From assembly GCA_000733355.1 (NCBI GenBank), contig JNVV01000011.1:424679-488678 (forward strand): 64,000 nt of DNA, read 5' to 3'. Positions 46,197 to 56,850 of this stretch are shown piece after piece (the first letter of the stretch is position 1; the number at the start of each line of letters is the position of its first letter). A model generated the notes under the pieces. The model ran no database searches. It saw only the letters and a list, made by a program, of their open reading frames with translations, and was not told the DNA's origin. Both the position numbers and the translations under genes were made by a program. The stretch comes from Falciphora oryzae. Lineage: Eukaryota > Ascomycota > Sordariomycetes > Magnaporthales > Magnaporthaceae.

Positions 46197-49100
46197 CTAG
46201 ACAAAAGAGCCCTCCGGGTTGGCCGTGCGGTTCAGATCTTCAGGCACCTTCCAGCCGTGCGACTGCGCGGCGCGCCTGTACGCCTCGATGGCCTCGTAAA
46301 CACCGTAGTCCGTGGTGCCGTAGCGGTAGATCTTAGCTAGGCGTGCCGGCGGTTCCGTCGATGTGATGGCAAATCGCACCTGGACCAGGACGCTCTCTAT
46401 GCTGCAGGCGGCGCTCCAGCCGTCCGACGTGAGCAGCTGCATGCACATGGCACCGCCCGCCGTCACATGGCCACCTCCTCCGTTAAGGAACGGCAAGAAG
46501 CGCGGGCGGATGACGCGGACGAAGGGCGGTGAGAATGGAAAGGAGTCGCCAAAACGCAGCTCCAGCACCACTGACTGGACGCCCGCCTTCTCCATATCCT
46601 GGCCTAGTGGGGTGCGCTTGTCGAAGCTGTGGAGCTCCACCACCAACTGGAACATGTTTTCCATGTTGTCAAAGTCGATGAACCACCCCAGCTCGTGGGG
46701 AAGTGTCGACTGCTGAATCTGCCTCAGGTTCACAATCTGCCTCGACAGGTGCTTGGTGGCGCTGCCTGCGTTCTGCGGTGGCTGCAGGCGCGGCAGAGAG
46801 TTCAGATCCAGGCTCCCGGCTCGGAAGTCGGTGAGATGCGCAGGGCGCGGCGGAGGGGGTGGGCTGATCTCCTGCACGCTGCTGTCGTTATCATCGCTGG
46901 AGATGACAATAACATCGTTCTCATTGGCGTCATCGTCGGCCAAAAAGTCCTTATCATCCTGATCCTCCTCATCCGACTCGTCGCGCGCCTGCATTGTGGG
47001 TGTTGTCTTGTGCCACTGGCCCTGGTCGATAGTCCTGGAGGACGGGATGGCGGCGAGAGGGATCTGTAGCACCTTGCCTCCGGGTCCATGAACACACATC
47101 GAGGGGTCTTGGGTGACGAAGCGAGAGGTGGGGTCATGGTGTGAAGTCGAGTGAACAGGGTTGTCGGCGAGATTGGCATTATAGTGCGAGTGAGGGGCCA
47201 TCTTAGAGACGAAGAGATAACGGCACTGTTGCCAGTCGACGTTCTGGACCACCAGATGCGGCTGACGGCTCTGGAAGCGGTTGGGAATGTTCACAAGCTC
47301 GCTGAGGGCAATGGCCATGGTTATGTCGAGCTGCGAAGACGGCCAGTTGCCCGAAGCGCTGATGAGGCCATATCCCATGCTGGTGTGGAAATTCTGGCTG
47401 AAGTATATGCCGTGGCCGAAGGCTCGGCCATTGGCCGTATCTTTATAGTCGAGCCCCGTTCGTATTATGCTGTGCCAGTTGACGATGGAGCTCCCATGCC
47501 ATGCGAAGATTGTCGGGTATGCAAGATGCTCGTCCTTGACCGCACGTTCCAGCTCGGCGTTGAAGCGCTCCTCCTTGTCTGGAGAGCCCTGCGCGAACCG
47601 GAACTGCAGGAAGTTGTCCATCTCCGGCACCTTCTCACCCCCTGGCCTCTTGGGCTGTCCCGTGGCAACGGGGTCAGGCGCAGACGGTGGTGGTGGCAGA
47701 GGGGCAGCCGGCAAGCCTTTTTTACGCCTCGATCCGGGAGCTAGTGACTGCTGATGCTGGAGTTGCGGCGGCTGAGGGGCCACGGCTGCTTCGGGCTTTG
47801 CCTCGTCCTGGTCCTCGATCTGCAGGATGACAGACCGGTTCGTGGCCACGATCCACTCTAGGAGCGTTGTCGCTGCTGGCGGCACATTCGGCATACTGCG
47901 CACCGGGCTGTTGGTGTTCTTGTCCAGATAGCTCTTGATGGTAGGGATGGGTGGCAGTGCATTGAGAATGAAGCGGATAGCCCTGGCCTTTCCGGCATCC
48001 TGCAAGCTGTCAAAATCGACGTTGAAGAGAGCAAAGTGCATGCCCCCGTTTTCGAGAGATGTTTGCTGGTATTCAGAGGGATCCTTCAGCTGACCCATCC
48101 GGCCTCCCACCAGGAACGTCACCTTGCCATCGGCAGGGTCAGTGCTAATGATGATGCCGAATGTCAAGCCGGTGAAGCATTCTTGAGCAAGCCCGTGGTT
48201 GTAGTTCGCATCCGCGAGCGCCGGTTGCGAGATTGGTCGGTTGTATTTTCCAAACCTCGTCGAGTCTTCCTGCCCCAATATCGCACCCCCTTCTTTCAGG
48301 TAAGAGTGGGGCAGGAGCACAAACCACTTCCCAGGCTTCAGGTCCTCGGTCCAGTCGCTCTGATCATAGAGCGTAGCTGTCGCGGACGAGACGTCCACAT
48401 GAACCGGGATGCAATCTGGCGCCCGTAGGTGCCATGAAGAGTGAAACAAGTCTGGGACCTTGAGCGACAGCCCAACTGGGAACTCTCGGATGGCGAATTT
48501 CTGTGCGTCGTAGTTGAGAGACCGGACTACCGGCTGGGCGCTGACGTAGCAGAAGCTAACCAGGAGATCGACCACAGTTGGCTGGAGCAGGATCTCGTGC
48601 TCGACGCTGGGCCCAAGCCCCATCTGCATATACTGGAATAGGCAGAGCGAGTTGCTGCAGACGAAGGGCTTGAGGGATCCGAAACCGCTCTCGATTACGC
48701 GGTGGCATCGGAGACAATACTTGGTGCAGTCCACCAAGTATCGCATCGCGAACTGCCAGCTGACAAGCGGAACGCTCTTGTCATTGTCATCATCGGCGAG
48801 ATGGTCGCCTGAGTCCTTCGATTTTCCCTTGCTCTTACGGGGGCGCTTGGGGGGAGGACCGCCAGATCCGTCGGCGCTGCCTATGCGGTCAAGTAGGCGG
48901 GTGTTGGCCTCGTCCCACGACATGCCACCGCCCACCTCGCCACGGATCTTGAGCAGGGACACAAAGTATTGGCTCATGTAGAGATCCAGCGACCGTGACA
49001 GGAAGATGCGGCTGAGCGGTGGCGCCAGATCCCGTGCCTCGTCTTCTCCGTTCTCGGGCTCAAAGGTGTTGCGCTCGTCGAAAGCGTGGACGGCTTGGGC

Positions 49101-50000
49101 CAGCGTCGGCTTGTACTTCGCGCACTTGGCGATACGGAACTTCATCTCGCTCATGCTGGCTGGCCGTTCCATGATCTGCTCAAGGAATGGAAAGCCGCCC
49201 TGGAACTGGATCAAGAGGATGATGTAGTCCGAGTTGGACAAGCCCCAGGCCCCGAGTGCCTCTTCTGAGAGACGCAGCTTTCGAATTCGGGTGGATATCG
49301 AGACAATGCTAGTGTTCGAATGGGGCATCACGCCGCTCAGTATGCCAACCCGACAGCCGGCGTCCCTGACCTTGCGCAAGCTGCGTTTGACGCGTTCGAG
49401 TATCACCTTATCAGACTCGGATAGCTTGACGGCCCGCTGAGAAGAGACCGTGGCTGGCTGCCCGTCCATAAGGGCATACAGATGATCTAGGTCTTCGCCA
49501 TCGTGGTCTTGCGCGTTGTTATCGTCGTCCGACCCGAAGCCGCCGTAATCATCCTCGTCGTCTCCGTCCAGCGACTCGAAATCGGCGTCCGCATCAGTCA
49601 TCTGTGACTCGTCAAGACGCTTGGTCAGGGTCCTCGCAAGCAAAGAAGCGGCCTGCAGCACTGTAAAGCTGCCAGCTGCTGCCGCATGGTCCTGGACCTC
49701 CTCCATCGACTGCAGGATCTGCTTCGGAGGATCCTCGCAGTCGGTGAAGAGAAGAAATCCGCAAGGGCCTGGGTATTCGTCCACATTGGTGGCTAGTAGG
49801 CGGACCTGCAGAGGCGAGGCGAGGCTGTCATCGACGTAGGTCACCACGACCTCTCCGTCGTCGCCCTTCTCGACCGAGGTGACATTGCTGATGCGGCCTG
49901 CTTGGGCCTCTGCGGCAGCCACCGCGACGTCGGCTCGGAATTTCCGTGCCGTCATCTCTGTAGTGACGGAGTGGTGAGTGTGAGGTGGGTGCAGAGACAA
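46197..50000 (-). CDS. PARP catalytic domain fused to a UBE2Q-like ubiquitin-conjugating (E2) domain
   Basis: A single exon encodes 1267 residues from the ATG at 50000; Met16 (49955, MTARKFRADV) is an alternative start. Residues about 20-170 are of unknown fold and end in a long acidic stretch. About 190-330 contain a UBC/RWD-like region with DYIILLIQFQGGFPF. The PARP domain (about 800-955) has FAWHGSSIVNW with the nicotinamide-binding His835, and GHGIYFSQNF with Tyr866. The usual third Glu is not evident near HLVVQNVDWQQCRYLF, so mono-ADP-ribosylation (as in PARP16) or inactivity is expected. An acidic linker with VIVISSDDND, which fits a SUMO-interacting motif, precedes a C-terminal E2 domain (about 1090-1267) with the active-site Cys1186 in GGAMCMQLLTSDGW, the UBE2Q signature. 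It may couple ADP-ribosylation and ubiquitination. Such fusions are, to my knowledge, found in other filamentous ascomycetes, function undetermined. Confidence 0.88.
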   Translation of the reverse strand: MSLHPPHTHHSVTTEMTARKFRADVAVAAAEAQAGRISNVTSVEKGDDGEVVVTYVDDSLASPLQVRLLATNVDEYPGPCGFLLFTDCEDPPKQILQSMEEVQDHAAAAGSFTVLQAASLLARTLTKRLDESQMTDADADFESLDGDDEDDYGGFGSDDDNNAQDHDGEDLDHLYALMDGQPATVSSQRAVKLSESDKVILERVKRSLRKVRDAGCRVGILSGVMPHSNTSIVSISTRIRKLRLSEEALGAWGLSNSDYIILLIQFQGGFPFLEQIMERPASMSEMKFRIAKCAKYKPTLAQAVHAFDERNTFEPENGEDEARDLAPPLSRIFLSRSLDLYMSQYFVSLLKIRGEVGGGMSWDEANTRLLDRIGSADGSGGPPPKRPRKSKGKSKDSGDHLADDDNDKSVPLVSWQFAMRYLVDCTKYCLRCHRVIESGFGSLKPFVCSNSLCLFQYMQMGLGPSVEHEILLQPTVVDLLVSFCYVSAQPVVRSLNYDAQKFAIREFPVGLSLKVPDLFHSSWHLRAPDCIPVHVDVSSATATLYDQSDWTEDLKPGKWFVLLPHSYLKEGGAILGQEDSTRFGKYNRPISQPALADANYNHGLAQECFTGLTFGIIISTDPADGKVTFLVGGRMGQLKDPSEYQQTSLENGGMHFALFNVDFDSLQDAGKARAIRFILNALPPIPTIKSYLDKNTNSPVRSMPNVPPAATTLLEWIVATNRSVILQIEDQDEAKPEAAVAPQPPQLQHQQSLAPGSRRKKGLPAAPLPPPPSAPDPVATGQPKRPGGEKVPEMDNFLQFRFAQGSPDKEERFNAELERAVKDEHLAYPTIFAWHGSSIVNWHSIIRTGLDYKDTANGRAFGHGIYFSQNFHTSMGYGLISASGNWPSSQLDITMAIALSELVNIPNRFQSRQPHLVVQNVDWQQCRYLFVSKMAPHSHYNANLADNPVHSTSHHDPTSRFVTQDPSMCVHGPGGKVLQIPLAAIPSSRTIDQGQWHKTTPTMQARDESDEEDQDDKDFLADDDANENDVIVISSDDNDSSVQEISPPPPPRPAHLTDFRAGSLDLNSLPRLQPPQNAGSATKHLSRQIVNLRQIQQSTLPHELGWFIDFDNMENMFQLVVELHSFDKRTPLGQDMEKAGVQSVVLELRFGDSFPFSPPFVRVIRPRFLPFLNGGGGHVTAGGAMCMQLLTSDGWSAACSIESVLVQVRFAITSTEPPARLAKIYRYGTTDYGVYEAIEAYRRAAQSHGWKVPEDLNRTANPEGSFV

Positions 50001-51688
50001 GTGGAGGGAAGGAAGGAAATGTAGCGGGCGAGGTGGTGCCGCCGAGACGTTGTGGTTGGATCAGCCATCCACGGAGTGGCCGGGGTAGACAATAGGTACC
50101 TAGATATAGGCGTCTACCAGGTAGATATCCTATTGGAGGAGGGTCGTCGTTGTAGAGCTGAGAAGCGAGTGGAGAAGTGAGTGGATGATTTGATTGATAG
50201 AGCCAAGGCCAGCTGATTGTGCAGGCGATGGGACGAGAGCCCTGGCTGTTTCTAGCACCGTGCTTGTTCTCGCCTGCGCTTTCCAAGGCGCCACTCTGGT
50301 GCCCTGGAGAGCTTTCTGTTCAGTTGCTGGGTCAAGTCTACGTAACTCCAGCCTGAGGCGCGACCGACTTCTTCCTTCGAGAGGCGGCGGGCAAGGCCAG
50401 CTGTGGGCTGAGACGCACAGAGAAGCTGCAGGGCTGAGAGGAAAAGGCCCAACGGGTTGGGAAGGCGCGTTGTAAGGAAAGAGCCTGGGGAGGTGCAGCC
50501 TCAATTCCGTGACGTTTGTGTAGGCGGCTGCGCCTTCCAGCAGCAACACCTTGTAGCACCCCCCAGAGCGCGGCCTCTGTGGGCGCGGGCCCGGCTGCGG
50601 GGTCGCGGTGGTACCTACCGCTAGGCAGCCAACAGGCAGTCACAGGGCAGTGAGTGGACGGGATCAAATGTGCGGTTTTGGGGTGAAATCAGCGAGCGAG
50701 TGGATGGAAAGATGGCCGAAGCTACGCAAGCCACCGTGCCTTGACCGGCCTAGGCTGGAAAAATAAGTGACCACAGAACCAAGTGAGATAGGAAGCTTCG
50801 CAGACGGGTGACGCCTTCGACATGCGCATACCACCTAGGTTTGGTGTCCAATCGGGTAACTCTTCCGGTTGGACATGCAACCCAAGGCACCAAAGAAGCC
50901 GAAGCAAACGACATGGAGTAGAAACAAGCAAACTCCGGGGGGACTTTAGGGGCAATAGACGGGAGAGTTAGACGCCGTCGCTGAACAGAAGCATCTTGCT
51001 CGGCGCAGGCCTTGCAAGAAATTCAAGAGGACTAATGGGGGTCGCAAAGTGTGAGGATAAAGAGCTGCGGAGTCAACCAGCTTGGCTTAGCCCGGTGAGA
51101 AGAGCACAGAGTAAGGCTGTGCCAACTTCTATCGGTTGGGCTTCCAGACCGACCTTTGAGGCTTCCTAGCTCGGCTGCAGGCTTGATGCGCCACAAAGGC
51201 ACCTCGAGACGCCCGAACCAAGTCACCGCATGTGCTTGTTGTGGATGTGTGGATCCCAATTGGCGGAAAGGGAGTGGAAACAGCTGGTCGACAAGGCAGG
51301 GTGAGCTCCCCAGCTGATGGAGGACGGAACACCTTGATTCCAAAGTTTCGATGGGAAACGAGCCCTGACGATGCCCATTGTTGACCACGACCCAAGCGCG
51401 TGCAGGTTTACGGTTTCCAATGAGGCGTCCAAGGAGCATTTTATACGTCGTTGGCGCTTAGTGGATACCTCCCTCTTGAAACGCGACTCTTGATAGGACA
51501 GATTTCCCAGCCAGCCGTCCCTCGAGCCCCACGCCCCCACACACTACCGCCGCTCCCAAACGCTATCTTAGTTTGGCATCTGTCCCGGATGGCATGATGA
51601 GGTTGGAATGAACCTTGATCCGTGTGTGGCTCAACCATCCCCCAATCCAGAGACATCACGGCAGGATCCGTCGGTCCTGTAAACAGCC
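50001..51688. promoter_or_regulatory. Divergent promoter region of PARP/E2 and COG7-like genes
   Basis: The 1.7 kb between the two starts contains overlapping short open frames without family matches. A GGTACCTA-type cluster lies at 50094-50130, about 100 bases upstream of the PARP/E2 start. Promoters of both genes must lie here, but no specific element other than that repeated motif can be named. Confidence 0.5.
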
Positions 51689-53053
51689 ATGGCCTGGGAT
51701 TCGAAAACAACAAGGCACCGCGGGAGCAGCAGCGTCTCGGGCGCCGCCCGGGGTGCCCTCCCCTTGCACCCCAAACAGGCCAAGCAGACCACAATCCAGC
51801 CCAATTCTGCTCACGTGGCCGACCCCTTTCTGGAGGACTTCCTCGATCCGTCGTCCTTCGATCCCGTAGCCTATCTCAACTCGGTACTGCCCCCGCTTCA
51901 ATCCAGCGCCGGCGGTAGCAGCAGCTCTCGCTCACCCGCGACGGGCCGCGGTGGCGGTAGCCAGCAGCAACAGCAGCCGGTTTCGCTGGCCGAGCTGTCG
52001 GCCCAGGCGCAGACCCAGGTGTCGCAGCTCAACGCGCACACCACCAGGCTGGCCAACACGCTCACCCAGCTGACCGACGAGATCCTGCGGAGCGGCAGCC
52101 GCCTCGCCTACGAGGTCGAGCTCCTGCGCGGCGAGACCCTCGGCCTCGCCGAGACCCTGGCCGAGGGCCTGCAGGACGACATTGCCAAGTTCGTCCCGGG
52201 AGGCATCCCCGCTCACCAGCCGCAGCAGACTCGCCCTAAGTCATCAGGAGGCGGCTCCGCCGCGGCGTCCACTTCGCAAGCCGGCGCGGAGCCTCCATCT
52301 TCCGAGGCACCCCCGTCGGCAGCAGCTAAAACTCCAACAGGCGATGCCACGACAGGTGACGACGCGACAGCAGCATCAGTACCAGCGGCGGCGCCGGACG
52401 CCGGCCCGCAGCGGCCGCCAGAGCCGCCCTACATCGCGCGGCTGCGCACCCTGACGCTGGTGCGCGCGCGCCTCGACTCGGTCATCAAGACGTTCGGCGA
52501 GGCCATGGAGTTTGTCCTCCCGCCGTCCGAGGTCTCGGTCAGCTCATCGTTCCTGTCCGTCTCGGCCCCGGACCCGGGCAAGGAGGCCCACAGCACCGAG
52601 GAGAAGGGCCAGCAGGTGCTCAAGAAACTCCGCGACGAGATCTCGGCCCTCCTCGCGCCGACGGCGTCCGACGGCCAGGGACGCGGTGGCGGTGATGACG
52701 GCACCGCCGCCACCGCAGATCCCACCAAAGGCATCGAGGACGCCGCGCGTCGCATAGAGGAGCTGAAGGAGCTGAACAAGGTGTGGCGAGGCACCGCGGA
52801 GGAGAAGGGCCGCGCCAAGTTCATCGAGAGCCTCGCCAGGCTCGTTGAGGACAGGCACCGGGACCTTCTCCGAGAGGTGGACGCAGCCAAGCGGGACGGC
52901 GCCGCGTCGTCTTCCACGACGGACGGCTCTGCTGTTGGAACCCCCAAGAAGTCTCAAGCCGCTGGCGGCGATCCTCCGCCGGCCGAGTCGAGAGGCTACG
53001 GGGGCGGCTACGGGTTCATAAGCCAGTTACAAAAGATACGGAGTGGACTCTAA
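51689..53053 (+). CDS. Conserved oligomeric Golgi (COG) complex subunit 7-like
   Basis: A single exon encodes 454 residues starting MAWDSKTTRHRG. After a disordered N-terminus, a conserved-looking block DPFLEDFLDPSSFDPVAYL begins at about residue 45. It leads into a coiled coil (about 95-165), LSAQAQTQVSQLNAHTTRLA and LAYEVELLRGETLGLAETLA. A Pro/Ala-rich low-complexity linker follows. Then come PPYIARLRTLTLVRARLDSV and IKTFGEAMEFVLPPSEVSV, and a helical C-terminal region with the RRIEELKELNKVWRGTAEEK pattern. The short start helix plus coiled coil resembles the fungal Cog7 subunit, which tethers retrograde vesicles at the Golgi. I assign it from memory of that pattern; Cog5 is the main alternative. 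Fungal Cog7 proteins are shorter than animal ones, and this length fits. The gene is convergent with the Nudix gene. Confidence 0.6.
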   Translation: MAWDSKTTRHRGSSSVSGAARGALPLHPKQAKQTTIQPNSAHVADPFLEDFLDPSSFDPVAYLNSVLPPLQSSAGGSSSSRSPATGRGGGSQQQQQPVSLAELSAQAQTQVSQLNAHTTRLANTLTQLTDEILRSGSRLAYEVELLRGETLGLAETLAEGLQDDIAKFVPGGIPAHQPQQTRPKSSGGGSAAASTSQAGAEPPSSEAPPSAAAKTPTGDATTGDDATAASVPAAAPDAGPQRPPEPPYIARLRTLTLVRARLDSVIKTFGEAMEFVLPPSEVSVSSSFLSVSAPDPGKEAHSTEEKGQQVLKKLRDEISALLAPTASDGQGRGGGDDGTAATADPTKGIEDAARRIEELKELNKVWRGTAEEKGRAKFIESLARLVEDRHRDLLREVDAAKRDGAASSSTTDGSAVGTPKKSQAAGGDPPPAESRGYGGGYGFISQLQKIRSGL

Positions 53054-53907
53054 GGGAGGAAGCTCTCGTCGAATTAGAAATTTAGTATTCACAACATTCT
53101 TGATTAGACACCATAGATGTTTGTATGACACTGAGTCCTTCGAATGGCAACCTTACCCATGGACGACTGTGAGATATTTCATCTACTATCTACACTTTCG
53201 GGCAGCCTTGACCGAGAACGAAATGCGGGATAGTGTTGTATTCTGGTTGATGGAGGGTGAAGAAGTTAAGACCTGGTTACTGTGGGTGACACCTGCCAAT
53301 TACCTAACGCATATCTGGCATCGTCCAATAGGAGAGGCCATGGCATTCAAAGCCGCACAAATCATCTATCACTCTCCAATAATTCAGGGGCTACCGTGAA
53401 GAGCCTCGTCAACACATTTCGCCTGTCGAAGTGACGACGTCTGCCCTTGGAAGCTGACCCGATCGGCGGATTTCCATGCCCGCCCTCTGGCCGATTCCTT
53501 ATCCCGCTCGTTCTTTATTCTTCTTTCTCTTCTTTTCTTCATTTGCGTATTCCTTTTGGTGTCTTCCTTTGCTCATCTCAAGCGGATGGTCCTAGCCAGT
53601 CATAAAGACTTGAGAATCGCACCGAGAATTGATGATATGTGTCTAGGCTGCAAAGGCCTGATCGTAGCGCAATACATCTTGGTGATTAGTGGCCGCCCAG
53701 CCGACGCTGCGTGATGTGTGTCTATAGTTTTTATGCCTTGTGTTGATAGGGGAATGGAAGTGCAAAATCAGTTTACCGTCCCTGCAAATTTTTGTTGCGT
53801 GTACGACTTCGCGCTCCCCAAACAAAAATGCAAGATAGCACCATAAAATAACAGAAAGAATGGGGGTAATGAGAAACAAAAGAAAGGGCGCGCCGGACGC
53901 CTGCCCT
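53054..53907. other. Intergenic between convergent COG7-like and Nudix genes
   Basis: About 850 bases between two stop codons, moderately AT-rich, and expected to contain both 3' untranslated regions. A 118-codon open frame at 53043-53399 overlaps the COG7-like stop and shows no family signal; I do not count it as a gene. Confidence 0.5.
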
Positions 53908-54505
53908 TCATCTCTTCATCGTGGAGCGATTCAGCGCCTCCTGGAGCTCGGGCCTCTCCTTGAGCGACTCCCAAGCCTCGACAAAGGTCATCCACTGACG
54001 CTGACGCTTGTCTTTCTCGGGCCATTCCTGCTCCTCGCTCGTCACGGTTGCTTCGTAGAAGTGGTACACGGCCTTTTCGCGCTTGCCACTTTTTGTTTTG
54101 GAAGATGACTTGGGCGCCCTCGACTCCTCGATCTGGCCAAGGTCGTAGTCGATGGTGACGACGATTCCGGCCTCCTCCCAGGCCTCCCGCTCGGCGGCTT
54201 CGGTGCACTCCTCGTCCGTCTCCCAGCCTCCCTTGGGCAGGACCCAGCCTTTCCTCCTAGTGGACTGCGTCAGGAGCACATATTGCTTGTCTGCTGATAG
54301 AGCGACGACCCCGGCAACCAGCCGTTCGCCTTTGGTGTTGTAGCCTGGCAGAGGGGAAAGGGCAGACGGTGCAACAGGTCAGTTGATTGGCCCCGGGGCC
54401 CGCCTCGTGCCTCCCGGCAGAGAGATATTACTTACGCTGCTTGCTCCTCCCAGTGCGGGATTGCATAGTCCGACTACTGCTATTACTGCTTCCCGAAGCA
54501 GCCAT
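53908..54505 (-). CDS. Nudix hydrolase, diphosphoinositol polyphosphate phosphohydrolase (Aps1/Ddp1) type
   Basis: Two exons, 54505-54436 and 54344-53908, give 168 residues. The first exon encodes a Ser-rich start, MAASGSSNSSSRTMQSRTGR, and the second continues with RYNTKGERLVAGVVALSADK. The Nudix box is complete and fits GX5EX7REUXEEXGU, running from GGWETDEE through REAWEEAGI at about residues 62-84. It is preceded by RRKGWVLPKG, the substrate-loop signature of diphosphoinositol phosphatases. These enzymes hydrolyse inositol pyrophosphates and diadenosine polyphosphates, and some also cleave polyphosphate. The C-terminal helix, WMTFVEAWESLKERPELQEA, is usual for the family. The intron is 91 bases with a GTAAGT donor. 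A 39-base poly(dA:dT) tract lies about 290 bases upstream. Confidence 0.88.
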
Positions 54506-54792
54506 CTCGTAGTGTGACAGAGGGCGAAGTCGTCCTCGGCAGCGGTGGATGTGGTGGTGACAGGGGTTGTTGGTTGGCAGTCCCCACCGAGCCGTAAGAA
54601 AACTAGGTAGAGCGGAGGGTGTTCTCGGAGCGGAAAAGAAGGGGCTTTTTTTTTCTTTTGAGGAGGAGGAGACAGCGGTCTGCGAACAGGTGGGTGGGTT
54701 GCTGGACAGCCCAGGGCACACAGCTGTTGACTTTCAAGGGCGTATGGACGACATGATTGCAGGTCTTCGATGGGTTCGAGGATCTAATAGGG

Positions 54793-54795
<3 letters not shown>

Positions 54796-54834
<39 letters not shown>
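54796..54834 (+). repeat. Run of 39 T (poly dA:dT tract)
   Basis: Thirty-nine consecutive T residues lie 291 bases upstream of the Nudix start codon (minus strand, so A-rich on the coding strand). Tracts this long exclude nucleosomes and often act as constitutive promoter elements in fungi. Length is likely to vary between strains and may be misread. Confidence 0.75.
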
Positions 54835-54835
<1 letters not shown>

Positions 54836-56828
54836 GCTTGCTTCTTTCTCCCCCAATAGGCAGACAGTCACGCGGGGGGCGCTGTCCGAGGGAGTCCAGC
54901 AAGCTGAGGTTGATTCTGTGTGGGGTGATAGGCTGCTGGGCGCGGGTGCCAAAAGTCTGTGTTGGCGCCAAAGACTGGCAGGTGTGCAGGAAGAAGCGGG
55001 TGGTGGATGAGAAGGAGGGGGACAGCAGCAGAAAATAAAATAAAACAAAAATAAAGCTTCACACCAGAGGGCCAACCTTCAGCGACGGCTGGCGGGCGGC
55101 GCAAACTGCTGGGAGCCACGCACGGGTTGGCTTGACACTCGCGGGCACCGGGTCGGAAAAAAACGTGCGCAGAGGACGGCCGGAAAATAGAGAGGGGGCG
55201 ATGTTGTGGGCAGGAGTGGCGGAAGGCACGCCGTGCTTCGACTGCGCGTCTGGAAGATGGACCCGAGGGTGTCGCGAAGATTAAATGGCGGGTGTGGAAG
55301 GGTAGCGGCGCGCCAAGAAAACCTGAAGCTGGGAGCTAAAGGGGGAAAAGTCAGGGCCTGGACAGTGGGCAGGAGGGCAGGGTGCTAAAAAGTCGGGCAA
55401 TGCGAACCGAGCGAGGACCAGTGGGGCGGAGATCGAGGGAGTGTGAGGTAAGGTTAAAACGCGCCCCCCGGCAGTCTCGGCGAGTTGAGTCTCCGAAGAG
55501 AGGGCAGAGACAGAATAAGAAAGAGAAGAAATTGATTCACAAAATAAAAAATAAAAAATAAAAATAAAAAATCACATAGCAGGGGCAGCTAATGAGGCCG
55601 CATTGACAAACAAGAGGGCAACAACTAAAGAGCACTAGTCATAGAAGTTGTCGCCTGGCGCAGAGGGCAGAAAGTGAACAAGGTCGTTGGAGGCGAATGG
55701 TCGGTCTGATGGTGGATTCGCACTAGCCCACTGTAGGCAGGCAGACGGACAGCTAAGGTTATCAAGTGCTCCAGTGCCTCAGGTACCTAACGTAGGGGAT
55801 GTTCAGGTAGCGCGGAGATACGTTGAAGGTACCTGGGTACCCATGTCTGGAGTCACTGGGATGGAGGACAGTGGGCAGGCCTGGAGGGAGGTCGGCCTTT
55901 GCTGGCAGTGTTGATGGAGCCCGATTGGGGTTCCAATGCAGGCCACTTGTGTGGACTACACAAGCCCAGCGCGATCGCCTCCCTTCTTTCAGGTGGGCGA
56001 GGCGAGGCAAGAAAGACAGCAAAAACACAACCACCAACTGAAAGACGAGGTGCTCCAGGAAGCTGGAAACGGAGGGAGGGTAGATCTGGGATGGGAGGGT
56101 GCCAACAAACTGGGCGGGGCGCGGGATGGATGGATGACTGACCTGGCCGACTACCGCTGCGGCGTGGGCGGACAGTCAGCAAGAAGGAACTGGGTCTTTC
56201 CTGGCCAAAGCCGCCTGAGTCGATGGGTCGATGTGGTTTCGTGCCATACCAAAGAAGAGAGGAAAAAATTGAGAAGAAAAAAAGCAGAGGGACAGGTCAC
56301 TGAGATGCTTTGTCGAATTGGTATGTGGCTTTATAACAACGGAATACCGCTGCCAGTCAACTGGCGGGCTTGCTTTTGTGCACTTGCACATGGGTTTGTC
56401 GGTCTGTCCTGAGCCAGCTTGAGCTACATGCAAATTCGAGCCCGCAAGTCCCTGCAACCTGGCAGAGATTTCTCGTTGGCACCCAGAGGCGAGATGAAGG
56501 CGGTGTCTGGAGGGTGCAGCTGGTGCGGTGCACGGCTTATTGCATCGCCGTGCAGCATGGCTAACGGAGAGAAGTAAAAGGTACATGTTAGGCCGGTTCA
56601 GGAGCCTGTGTTCAATTTTTGGGAACATGCAAGGATGTGGGCTTGTGGTTGGGGGAAGGGTCGGCAGGCGTTGTGGGCTCTCAATGAGGTTCCATCCTCA
56701 TTGTTCTTCTCCTCTTCTCTGCAGAGTGGCACAGGAAGCTGAGGTACCTCGAAGGGGAAGTTGAACAAGCGAATAGAAAGAACCAGTAGGCACATAAAAT
56801 ATTTGAATGAGAATGGAGGGAGGAGGGA

Positions 56829-56850
56829 AAAAAAAAAAAAAAAAAAAAAA
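56829..56850 (+). repeat. Run of 22 A
   Basis: Twenty-two consecutive A residues lie in the intergenic stretch between the Nudix gene and ATE1. No transcription unit can be tied to it. Confidence 0.6.

Noticed and set aside
53043..53399. 118-codon open frame after the COG7-like gene
   Set aside because: It overlaps the stop of the upstream gene, is AT-rich and has no family match; it lies in the expected 3' untranslated region.
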